Origin: an uncultured Neisseriaceae bacterium
Lineage (GTDB): Bacteria > Pseudomonadota > Gammaproteobacteria > Burkholderiales > UBA11063
Reading direction: 5' to 3'
Assembly (NCBI GenBank): GCA_937952895.1
Contig: CALFYC010000085.1
Location: 1-9,371 of the forward strand
DNA length: 9,371 nucleotides
Part shown: positions 1 through 6,344 of the stretch, piece after piece
Position numbering within the stretch: position 1 is the first letter of the stretch
Layout of the letters: every line of letters starts with the position of its first letter
The notes under the pieces: generated by a model
Databases searched by the model: none
What the model was told of the DNA's origin: nothing
What the model saw: the letters and a program-made list of their open reading frames with translations, nothing else
Translations under genes and position numbers: made by a program

Positions 1-3000
1 ATGGATTTAAACCTTGCAACTCTTTGAATCTAGATTCGTATCCAGCTCCAGGAAGTCTTATTGCACCTTCTTCTATTTTTGTAAATGGATTACCAGTTTT
101 AAAGTCTATATAAAAATCATCTGCTTTCGATGGCAACCAATATGGCATATCGTTTTGCATTGGATTTTCACGTTGATATAATGTATCTCCACTTTGAGGG
201 ATTGCCCTTCTAAGTGCTTCTGTACCACCCATTAAGCCACCAAGATTCATATCTTTGATTCTTCTGGCTAAGTTTATAGACTCTCCAGAGCGCGCTAATT
301 CTGTTGGCTTATCCTTATAGTCAAATCCAAGACCATCCGTTACTAATGATGCAGCCCATCCTTTTAAACCAGCAAATTCACTGAACGCATTGTAGGCGAA
401 CTTAATACCTTCTGTATGTGGACTATATGTTGGTGAAGGTGGAGCATACATCATATTCGCATCAATAAGTTCTTTCTCACTTGCTTTAACATTTTTGCGA
501 ACTGTAAAACTTTGCTCAGATGTTGAATGTAAATCAAGGCCATTGCCAATTACAGCAGTTGCGTTTGTTACTAATGCACCTTTTAAAAATCCACCACCAT
601 TGGCTACCATCTGGTCGCCATTAACTGCTATACCAACGCTCTTTAAAAGATTACCCATATTTCTATTATCTTTAGAAGCTTTGTTATAATGCATAGCTAG
701 CTGTTGCAAATCTTCTTTTTGAGACTGAGATAGTTCTGATTTTTGTGAATCTAAGTTGTCCAAGTAAGTAACATAAGATGCTAGCTCAGGACGCATAGCC
801 AGTTTATCTAATCTTGTAAGAGTGTTATAAGTTTGTTTGTAACCAGTCATTTGATTAAATAATTGTACAGCTTGATATCTAGGAAGATTCCATAACCCTT
901 CCGCTGTTGATTTAGCTTGCTTTTCTGCAGCTTTTAAACTTTTAGTATCTATTAAGTCGGTGTTACCCCAAGGTAAAATTGTTGCTCCACCTCTTTTGAT
1001 TACTTCTAAGTTAAGGTTTTTATTCTCATCGCCTATCAGAACACCAACATAACGTCCATATGACATCTCTGTTTTGTTGATAGCTAGCGAAACATTACCT
1101 TGCTCAGATAATATTTTTCTTAAAGTTTCAGTTGCCTCTTTACCATATTGCTGTTCTTGATTAAAACGAAGGAAGTCAATTGGATCGTTTTCGTGTCCAC
1201 CAACCTCTGGAGCGTCCATACCACTTAGACGTATTTCAATCTTGCGTTTCTCTTTACCACTTTTATCTCTTAGGATAACTGTATCGGCATCGTCTACGCT
1301 AATGTCATAATTAGATAAATTAACCATAGAGGCATATTGAGAACGTAGTCCTTCTACCTGTGGTGCATCTCCACCAACATTTGCTTTGTCTAAGATTCCA
1401 GCTAATTTACTAGACTCAGCTTCTCTTTGTTTTACAAGTGCAGCCAAACTATTTCTATCTTGCTCAGATTTCATGCTAGCTTGTTTGAAATTATTAATCT
1501 TAGAATCAATAGCAAAACCATTGTAATTGGTTGTATATGACAACTGTTTGTTGACCATTTCCTTATAAGCATCTTTAGTTGCCAATATTTTTGGGTTCAA
1601 CTTATCTGGTTTGATTAACTGTCCAGCTGTCTTTTCAAATATCTTTCCAAAGAAACCACCAAATGAAACATCCATACCCCATACTGGATATGGAGTTTTA
1701 GTTGCGTTTTGTTGTTCAAGTCTATATGGATTTCTTAAATAATCTAATGGATGCAAGATTGGATTTAGTTTGTCTTCGTTTGCTTGGCTTCCATAGATTG
1801 TAATATCAGATGAATTCTTAATAAGCGATGCATATGCATGAGGTCTAAAGTATTTAATCTTAGTTCCTGCGTACTCATAGCTACCACTTGACCACCATCT
1901 GTTGGTTCTTATAGCAACCTCTTTAGAGCCACTATACTCAGCTTTAAGCTCTTCTGAAGACTTACCAACCAATGCCCCAGGTATATATGGAACTGCTGGT
2001 ATTGAAGCAGCTAGTGCGCCTAGGAAGGCCCATTTAGTAACTGGTCTAGCTCTGAACGCTACATTCATTTTTGCGTTTAATACAGTTAATGACTCTGTAT
2101 TATATTTAGTTAGCAATGCTCCAATTGAAGAACCTTTAGCAGTTATATGTCCAGCTCTTTTAAGATAACCAAATGTACCTCCAGCCATAGCACCAGCCAA
2201 TGGGAAGCCAGCTAATGTGAATAAGCTAGTTGAGCCAGGAGCTAAGTCTTCTTGCTTCTGTTTAAGTTCTTGGAATTTATCAGACCATACTTCTGCAAAT
2301 TTCACATGTGCATTAACTGCAAACGTAGATAAACCTTCTACAATACCTTTGGAGTATGACGAGCTATTTGGGGCAATAGCACGTACCATTGCATCACCCA
2401 ATACAAAGCCTACCTTAGCTTTTGCAGCTCGTGTAGCGCCCTTCTTAGCGATGCTCCATAATGCTTCTCTGGTAGAGCCAGTAAATCTTTCATTAATAAT
2501 ATTGAAGTTAAATCTTTCAGATACGGATTGCCATGATGGACTTACCGCATGACCAATATGGTCAACATATTCCGTTAAGAATTCCATTGGCTTATTAACC
2601 AACTTGTATGCTGGCTCCATAGCCATTCTTATATATGCTCTACTCCAATTACCATACATCTCTTTAACAGAGCTACCAGCTATGATGCCAACTTTATTAA
2701 TATCAGCCTGAAGTGTTCTGTCAAAAGCTAGATTACTTTTAATACCAGTAACGTTTCTAAACTTCTCATATATTCTATTTACAAAAGCACCAGCATTAAT
2801 ATCATGTGTTGGATTTGCAATGTCAGAACTTAGATGTACTAAACGAGCATTTTCAATTAATGTTTCTCCAGCATGAGTTTGTAGTTTGCCAGCATTGAGT
2901 ACTAAGCCTTGTGATAAAGCTTGTTCAACTTTTGTTTGATTTAGTCCAGTGCCATATTTACCAATAAGGTTTCTATAGTATTGTGAATCTAAATTGATTA

Positions 3001-3400
3001 AGTCTGCACTAATTAATGTACGAGCATTTTTGCCAGATGCTATTGGGAATAGAAAACTAGATGTGTGGAATGTTCTTAGAATTTTAAATGGAGATAAATC
3101 TTCTGCTAGTCTTGCTGCGTTAAGTGACACATCGCCAAGATTAATACGTTTGTTGATTTTTGTATTAAACCAATTACCATTGTCAAAATGATATAACTGT
3201 CTTAACGCATGACCTCTAAATAATTTATTGGCAACACTTTGCCCAGCATCAGTATCCAGCAATTGCTTTGCAGCATATGCTGAACTTCCAATAACGCCAA
3301 TACGAAAAAGAGCATCCTTAGTCTGCTCTCTTCTCTTCTCTTTTTTGTATTCTGTAAAGTCATTACTTGACGCTACATAGCTTGGTTTAAAACTACGCAA
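1..3400 (-). CDS. Giant virion-type protein with an internal SNase nuclease domain; tape-measure position; C-terminus cut by window edge
   Basis: One uninterrupted frame runs from TTG 3400 to the left edge, giving at least 1133 residues. The start is set by GAAGAGG six bases upstream and an in-frame stop at 3418. N-terminal region: basic and helical (17-30), with repeated helical segments to about 390. Two Gly/Ala-rich hydrophobic segments lie at about 394-413 and 457-479. A charged, coiled-coil-like helix spans about 638-680. A staphylococcal-nuclease-like domain occupies 698-837, described in its own entry. Residues 1079-1120 form a compact block rich in Trp, Pro and Gly (NPMQNDMPYWLPS, then DFKTGNPFTKI and RLPGAGYES). 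The gene follows two chaperone-like genes and exceeds 3.4 kb, which suits a tape measure or ejected internal virion protein; hydrophobic segments are common in both. A head-interior protein is an alternative. The reading frame is certain; the overall role is inferred from context. Confidence 0.8.
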   Translation of the reverse strand, partial: MRSFKPSYVASSNDFTEYKKEKRREQTKDALFRIGVIGSSAYAAKQLLDTDAGQSVANKLFRGHALRQLYHFDNGNWFNTKINKRINLGDVSLNAARLAEDLSPFKILRTFHTSSFLFPIASGKNARTLISADLINLDSQYYRNLIGKYGTGLNQTKVEQALSQGLVLNAGKLQTHAGETLIENARLVHLSSDIANPTHDINAGAFVNRIYEKFRNVTGIKSNLAFDRTLQADINKVGIIAGSSVKEMYGNWSRAYIRMAMEPAYKLVNKPMEFLTEYVDHIGHAVSPSWQSVSERFNFNIINERFTGSTREALWSIAKKGATRAAKAKVGFVLGDAMVRAIAPNSSSYSKGIVEGLSTFAVNAHVKFAEVWSDKFQELKQKQEDLAPGSTSLFTLAGFPLAGAMAGGTFGYLKRAGHITAKGSSIGALLTKYNTESLTVLNAKMNVAFRARPVTKWAFLGALAASIPAVPYIPGALVGKSSEELKAEYSGSKEVAIRTNRWWSSGSYEYAGTKIKYFRPHAYASLIKNSSDITIYGSQANEDKLNPILHPLDYLRNPYRLEQQNATKTPYPVWGMDVSFGGFFGKIFEKTAGQLIKPDKLNPKILATKDAYKEMVNKQLSYTTNYNGFAIDSKINNFKQASMKSEQDRNSLAALVKQREAESSKLAGILDKANVGGDAPQVEGLRSQYASMVNLSNYDISVDDADTVILRDKSGKEKRKIEIRLSGMDAPEVGGHENDPIDFLRFNQEQQYGKEATETLRKILSEQGNVSLAINKTEMSYGRYVGVLIGDENKNLNLEVIKRGGATILPWGNTDLIDTKSLKAAEKQAKSTAEGLWNLPRYQAVQLFNQMTGYKQTYNTLTRLDKLAMRPELASYVTYLDNLDSQKSELSQSQKEDLQQLAMHYNKASKDNRNMGNLLKSVGIAVNGDQMVANGGGFLKGALVTNATAVIGNGLDLHSTSEQSFTVRKNVKASEKELIDANMMYAPPSPTYSPHTEGIKFAYNAFSEFAGLKGWAASLVTDGLGFDYKDKPTELARSGESINLARRIKDMNLGGLMGGTEALRRAIPQSGDTLYQRENPMQNDMPYWLPSKADDFYIDFKTGNPFTKIEEGAIRLPGAGYESRFKELQGLNP
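890..1309 (-). other. SNase (thermonuclease-like) domain inside the giant protein
   Basis: Residues 698-837 of the giant protein read as a complete staphylococcal nuclease fold. VDDADTV (702-708) stands for the usual DGDTV metal-site strand. RLSGMDAPE (724-732) supplies the Arg, Asp and Glu that correspond to R35, D40 and E43 of S. aureus nuclease. YGKEA (752-756) opens the helix. SYGRYVGVL (780-788) supplies the Arg equivalent to R87. The family ending AEKQAKSTAEGLW (825-837) closes it. All main catalytic positions are present, with D706 equivalent to D21. T41 is replaced by Ala, as in many bacterial DAPE-type members. Such domains cut DNA and RNA in a calcium-dependent way, so an active enzyme is plausible but not shown. 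It follows a coiled-coil-like helix and is flanked by several hundred residues on both sides. Confidence 0.88.
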
Positions 3401-3401
3401 A

Positions 3402-3911
3402 TTATTCCTCTTCTTTTAATGGCATAACTTCTTGTGGGAATGCTGCTACACATATTGCATATCTTCTAAATAGTTCATTGATTGGTAGTTTTTCTACTTC
3501 GGCAAATGGAGTAGACATAAATCTTGATACAATTGCTGACATTGAATTAACGACATGCAGACCAGAGAATGATTCATTAAACTTACTAATTGTATTTGTT
3601 AGGTATGCAATACTTGTAAGAGTGATGGCATTAACAATTGTTTCTATTAACCCTGCTTCACATTCATCCCAATCTACTGAGCTGCCCAAACCAACAACCT
3701 CGTCGAAGACATTGTTTAAGATATCTTCTTCAATTTGCATTCTTGATGCTGGATGTTCAATATTTATATAGTTGACTCTTTCTATTTCTTTGATAGTTAA
3801 AAGTCTAGCAGATATTATTGGGTTGTAATAAACAACTCTGTTAATTGTAAAATGACCATTTAATGTCAACAACACTCCGCCATTAGATATATTAAGAATG
3901 TTGTAATCCAT
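3402..3911 (-). CDS. Putative tail assembly chaperone, second of a pair
   Basis: This 169-residue protein starts at ATG 3911, one base after the previous stop, with AAGG nine bases upstream. The N-terminus is strand-rich (GGVLLTLNGHFTI, 11-23). Residues 36-62 (R-L-L-T-I-K-E-I-E through to an EE pair) line up with residues 69-95 of the upstream protein at constant spacing. EAGLIETIVNAI (85-96) lines up with NAGVIETLSKQI there, after a shift of two. It then extends further with LPINELFRRYAICVAAFPQEV (142-162) and an acidic tail. I infer a paralogue of the upstream protein that also acts on the large downstream protein. In many phages the second chaperone is made by programmed frameshifting; here it would be a separate gene. 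The evidence is position plus short shared motifs, so the function is tentative while the gene itself is certain. Confidence 0.5.
   Translation of the reverse strand: MDYNILNISNGGVLLTLNGHFTINRVVYYNPIISARLLTIKEIERVNYINIEHPASRMQIEEDILNNVFDEVVGLGSSVDWDECEAGLIETIVNAITLTSIAYLTNTISKFNESFSGLHVVNSMSAIVSRFMSTPFAEVEKLPINELFRRYAICVAAFPQEVMPLKEEE
3407..3413 (-). promoter_or_regulatory. Ribosome binding site supporting the TTG start of the giant gene
   Basis: On the minus strand GAAGAGG lies six bases before TTG 3400 and within the last codons of the upstream gene. An in-frame TAA at 3418-3416 excludes any start further upstream, and the next in-frame ATG is hundreds of bases inside. TTG is therefore the best start. 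Confidence 0.75.
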
Positions 3912-3912
3912 A

Positions 3913-4353
3913 TTAAATAACCTTAATCATTGACAGTGCCATTTGGTCGGATACAAATCCAGACTTATAAAGTATTTGTTTAGATAGTGTTTCAATTACG
4001 CCAGCGTTAAGTCTTGCCATAGCCTCTAAGCTTAGTTTTGGCCACAATGAACATCTGGTTAATACTGCTTCTTCGTATCTCATCTGGTCATTTGCAACAC
4101 CACTTTTAATGAGCTGTTTGTACTCTAAGCGTTTCAATGTTCTCCAAATATACAAATCGTCATCATCGCCAATACTTGATATATAGAATACCCCATACAT
4201 ATCTTTCCATTCTTCTAATTCATATTCTGTTGGACTTCCTTCTTCTCCATCAAGGGCTGCAAGGACGGCTGCTATGGCATCTGTGTTATCTACTTCTTGC
4301 TCTTGTTGTGGTTGCTCTGCTAGAGCCTCTGTCATGTTATTGATGGGTATCAT
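3913..4353 (-). CDS. Putative tail assembly chaperone, first of a pair
   Basis: This 146-residue acidic protein has an ATG that overlaps the previous stop as ATGA. An internal ATG (Met7) is possible but has no better ribosome binding site. The first 50 residues are disordered-looking and rich in Glu and Gln. Then come EEWKDMYGVFYISSI (47-61) and YIWRTLKRLEYKQLI (68-82), an EE at 94-95, CSLWP (101-105), and a helical end with NAGVIETLSKQILYKSGF (116-133). From memory, the pattern of an aromatic strand, an L-x-R-x-E-Y-x-x-L helix, a cysteine/W-P segment, an AG-x-x-x-x-L helix and a final S-G-F is common in small proteins encoded between tube and tape measure genes in myoviruses. Those proteins chaperone the tape measure protein. 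The following gene shares its core, so this looks like a duplicated chaperone. No slippery frameshift site is visible near its end. Confidence 0.5.
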   Translation of the reverse strand: MIPINNMTEALAEQPQQEQEVDNTDAIAAVLAALDGEEGSPTEYELEEWKDMYGVFYISSIGDDDDLYIWRTLKRLEYKQLIKSGVANDQMRYEEAVLTRCSLWPKLSLEAMARLNAGVIETLSKQILYKSGFVSDQMALSMIKVI

Positions 4354-4955
4354 AATGGTCTGTATTTTCCTACGAAGTTATATCTTTGAATCATTTGTCC
4401 GTCTTTATCTATATAAGTTTCAGACTCTTTTGATATCACTACACAGTCAATAATTAAAAAGCCGCTACTTCTTTCATCGACATGTAATGGTTGTGAGTTG
4501 TTAAACACAACTCTTGTTGTAAAGTATCTTGGCAATTCATGCAACAATGATGTATGAATTCTTTTTGACGTAAGTATCTTACCAGTCTCACCAACAAGTA
4601 TGTCGGCATTTTTTTGTAACTGTTGAACACTTCTCTTATTTAGATCGCTAAATGAAATATCCTGAACTGGATTAGACTTTGCTGCCTCTGCCTTGATATT
4701 GCCAAATGCGTAATGAACTGCTTGTGTTAAATAGTTCTCATGTATGACGTTAACATCTAAACTAAAACTTAATATCACATTGCCTTTTGATACAAAGGCA
4801 AATTCACTATCACCTAATCCATATATTGGCATACTGCTAATACTGTCTCTGTATCCTATACCGTATAGTTTATCCAAATAAACTTGATTGTCATTATTCT
4901 TAGACTCAAGATATACAAAGGCATCTGAGCCACTATAGTAATTATCGTATTTCAT
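4350..4955 (-). CDS. Third, more diverged tail-tube-like protein (baseplate/tube-end component)
   Basis: This protein has 201 residues. Its ATG overlaps the previous stop as ATGA, so translation is probably coupled; no strong ribosome binding site is visible. The N-terminal NYYSGSD (5-11) lines up with the SFSGVD motif of the tube protein. Residues 34-64 (GYRDS, then MPIYGLGD and FVSKG) line up without gaps with tube residues 30-60, keeping Y, P, [IV]-Y, [ML]-G and the central G. The tube-specific RGKR is not kept (KGNV here). A charged middle section with a helix (around 85-120) and a strand-rich C-terminus ending FVGKYRPL follow. I infer a third, more distant member of the same fold, perhaps a distal tube or baseplate adaptor. 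Only the short core supports the homology, so this is less certain than for its upstream neighbour. A virion structural role is likely from context. Confidence 0.55.
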   Translation of the reverse strand: MKYDNYYSGSDAFVYLESKNNDNQVYLDKLYGIGYRDSISSMPIYGLGDSEFAFVSKGNVILSFSLDVNVIHENYLTQAVHYAFGNIKAEAAKSNPVQDISFSDLNKRSVQQLQKNADILVGETGKILTSKRIHTSLLHELPRYFTTRVVFNNSQPLHVDERSSGFLIIDCVVISKESETYIDKDGQMIQRYNFVGKYRPL

Positions 4956-5623
4956 ATTAAGTCTGAAGCCTTGATGATTGAATTATTAGTTTGCTTAAGT
5001 GGACTGATAACAGAATCTAGTCTGTCGTGCTGAAGAACATCTTGTGCAATATATGATATTGTTGTTTCGGTTATCATATCATTAACAGACATAACTTGGC
5101 CATTGTTAATAAATGTTGCGCCAGTAATAACTTCCTTAATCATATTTTCTTGGTACTCTGACATGTACAAAACTATAATGTTGCAAGAAAGAATATCATC
5201 TAGCATAAGATTGGAATGGCTTTGAGGTGTTGCTGCCATATTAAGTATGGCTAATTCATCTGTATAACGACCACTCTTTTTAAGTTCTTCTCTTAGTTTT
5301 TGTAGTCCAAGTATTAAGTCGTCTTCTAAGAACATTGTTTTAATTATTGTTCCAGCTACATATCGTGGTCCAGATGCAAAACCACTAATCACTTTATGTC
5401 CTAAACTATGTACAGCTTTCTTATTTCTATATACAGAATAGCTAAGTGATATAACAGTGCCAAGCCAAATGTACATTGACGCTGGTTCATTTCTAACTGT
5501 GTTGGTAGCTGTATCAACAACCTGTTTGTCATAGTCTATCTGCATTAAAAGATAGGTGTCTGTACCGCCAACACTGTTATATTCCTTCATTGGTTTTGAT
5601 GTATCTTTATTAATATCTACCAC
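4952..5623 (-). CDS. Second tail-tube-like protein (tube paralogue, possible tube initiator or minor tube ring)
   Basis: This protein has 223 residues from GTG 5623, chosen because GGAG lies six bases upstream and because the longer frame (from GTG 5653) begins within the terminator stem. It aligns with the tail tube protein at both ends. YNSVGGTD (15-22) matches YNSFSGVD. A 31-residue core (61-91; SYSVYRNK, V71, LG, GFASGPR, VAG) aligns without gaps to tube residues 30-60. In the C-terminal half DDIL...I...EY and then VMSVNDMITETTISYIA match tube DQIL...I...EY and GMSIDDLVIEKQVSFLA. This is better than chance resemblance and suggests gene duplication. Known contractile tails use tube-fold paralogues as tube initiators at the baseplate (T4 gp48 and gp54), so that is the likely role by inference. 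The stop overlaps the next start as ATGA, which implies translational coupling. Confidence 0.7.
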   Translation of the reverse strand: MVDINKDTSKPMKEYNSVGGTDTYLLMQIDYDKQVVDTATNTVRNEPASMYIWLGTVISLSYSVYRNKKAVHSLGHKVISGFASGPRYVAGTIIKTMFLEDDLILGLQKLREELKKSGRYTDELAILNMAATPQSHSNLMLDDILSCNIIVLYMSEYQENMIKEVITGATFINNGQVMSVNDMITETTISYIAQDVLQHDRLDSVISPLKQTNNSIIKASDLI

Positions 5624-5629
5624 TTCTTT

Positions 5630-5633
5630 CTCC
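5630..5633 (-). promoter_or_regulatory. Ribosome binding site fixing the GTG start at 5623
   Basis: GGAG on the minus strand lies six bases upstream of GTG 5623. This decides the start: the longer open frame reaches GTG 5653, but that codon lies inside the terminator hairpin. Confidence 0.75.
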
Positions 5634-5634
5634 A

Positions 5635-5664
5635 CAAAATAAAAAGCCCACACGCGGTGGGCTT
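5635..5664 (-). terminator. Rho-independent terminator after the tail tube gene
   Basis: On the minus strand AAGCCCAC, loop CGCGT, GTGGGCTT makes a perfect 8-bp GC-rich stem (5644-5664). It is followed directly by TTTATTTTG (5643-5635). It lies 18 bases past the tube stop codon and ends before the GTG start of the next gene at 5623. It would end most sheath/tube transcripts and leave read-through for the downstream tail genes. Confidence 0.9.
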
Positions 5665-5682
5665 AATACTATATATTACGCA

Positions 5683-6294
5683 TTAGGTATCGTTGGCATC
5701 TCTAACATTACGCCAATCAGTAATACGTTTTGCTAAGAATGACACTTGTTTCTCGATGACTAAATCATCAATTGACATTCCACCTGCCGCTGTCATTAAT
5801 TCTACACCATGAATAATCATTTTGGAAACGCTTCCATATTCATTTGCAGCAACTAATGTAATATCAAATGGTAAAATTTGATCATGTAGCAACGGGCTTT
5901 TTCTATCTTTAACCAATAGTGGGTCTGTCAATGTATTGCCATCCAAGCCTCTCAGTGTTCCACCTTTTCTAGATGCTTGTGCTGCGAGTCCACCATTAGC
6001 GAATCCGTTTCTATCAAAGTTTGCAGTTTCCTGTTTGCTTAAATAAACTTCATCTTTCTTAGTTTGGAATCCGTCAACCAATGTATCTCTGTCAAAAACA
6101 ACAAACACACATGCACCAGAAATCAATCTTTTACCACGAGCAAAAGAAACTGGGTCAACAGAACCCATAACGTAAACTGGACCTTTCTCTCTGTCTGACT
6201 TGTATGAAACCATTTGTAGTTCACCGAAAACTTTATCACCAAAAACAGCTGTGATATCAACTCCAGAAAAACTATTATAAGTAGCAGTAGCCAT
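5683..6294 (-). CDS. Tail tube protein
   Basis: This protein forms the stacked hexameric rings of the inner tube through which DNA leaves the head. It has 203 residues. Seen: YNSFSGVD (6-13), then ELQMVSY (25-31), REKGPVYVMGS (35-45), and a SFARGKR-x-ISG motif (50-60) leading into a run of beta strands (VFVVFD). A C-terminal strand-rich part follows, with ILPFDITLV and GMSIDDLVIEKQVSFLA. From memory, the R-E-K-x-P-V-Y-x-MGS...SFxRGKRxIxG pattern is characteristic of a family of small virion proteins in myoviruses, thought to have the tube fold. The place directly behind the sheath gene, the small size and the very strong ribosome binding site all point to the major tube protein. A terminator follows within 60 bases. 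The next two genes are apparent paralogues, so it is not impossible that one of those is the major tube, but position and expression signals favour this one. Confidence 0.8.
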   Translation of the reverse strand: MATATYNSFSGVDITAVFGDKVFGELQMVSYKSDREKGPVYVMGSVDPVSFARGKRLISGACVFVVFDRDTLVDGFQTKKDEVYLSKQETANFDRNGFANGGLAAQASRKGGTLRGLDGNTLTDPLLVKDRKSPLLHDQILPFDITLVAANEYGSVSKMIIHGVELMTAAGGMSIDDLVIEKQVSFLAKRITDWRNVRDANDT

Positions 6295-6301
6295 ATTTAT
6301 T

Positions 6302-6310
6302 TCTCCTAAT
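6302..6310 (-). promoter_or_regulatory. Strong ribosome binding site of the tail tube gene
   Basis: On the minus strand this reads ATTAGGAGA, identical to the site before the sheath gene, with AGGAG eight bases before the ATG at 6294. It lies immediately downstream of the 9-bp intergenic hairpin. Confidence 0.8.
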
Positions 6311-6334
6311 GGTGACTACAATTAAGTAGCCACC
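6311..6334 (-). promoter_or_regulatory. Hairpin in the sheath-tube intergenic gap
   Basis: On the minus strand GGTGGCTAC, loop TTAATT, GTAGTCACC forms a 9-bp stem with one G-U pair. It lies just after the sheath stop and just before the tube ribosome binding site. No T-run follows, so it does not look like an intrinsic terminator. Possible roles are an mRNA stability element, a processing site or a translation modulator; this is inference. Confidence 0.55.
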
Positions 6335-6344
6335 TTATCTTTAT

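Noticed and set aside
495..2552. Plus-strand open frames of 60-111 codons at 495-689, 1902-2168 and 2217-2552
   Set aside because: They lie entirely opposite the continuous minus-strand giant gene, which reads as a real protein with a nuclease domain; the plus-strand products show no recognisable motifs.
3761..3768. Minus-strand TATAAATA, like a T4 late promoter (another copy at 8758-8765)
   Set aside because: Both lie inside coding sequence, and in DNA this AT-rich about one copy per strand is expected by chance in a window this size.
3880..3930. Programmed frameshift between the two chaperone-like genes
   Set aside because: No slippery heptamer is visible, the second gene has its own ATG and a usable AAGG site, and the first product ends with a normal TAA.
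5623..5653. N-terminal extension of the second tube-like protein to GTG 5653
   Set aside because: The codons lie inside the terminator stem and T-run and no ribosome binding site precedes 5653; GTG 5623 has GGAG six bases upstream.
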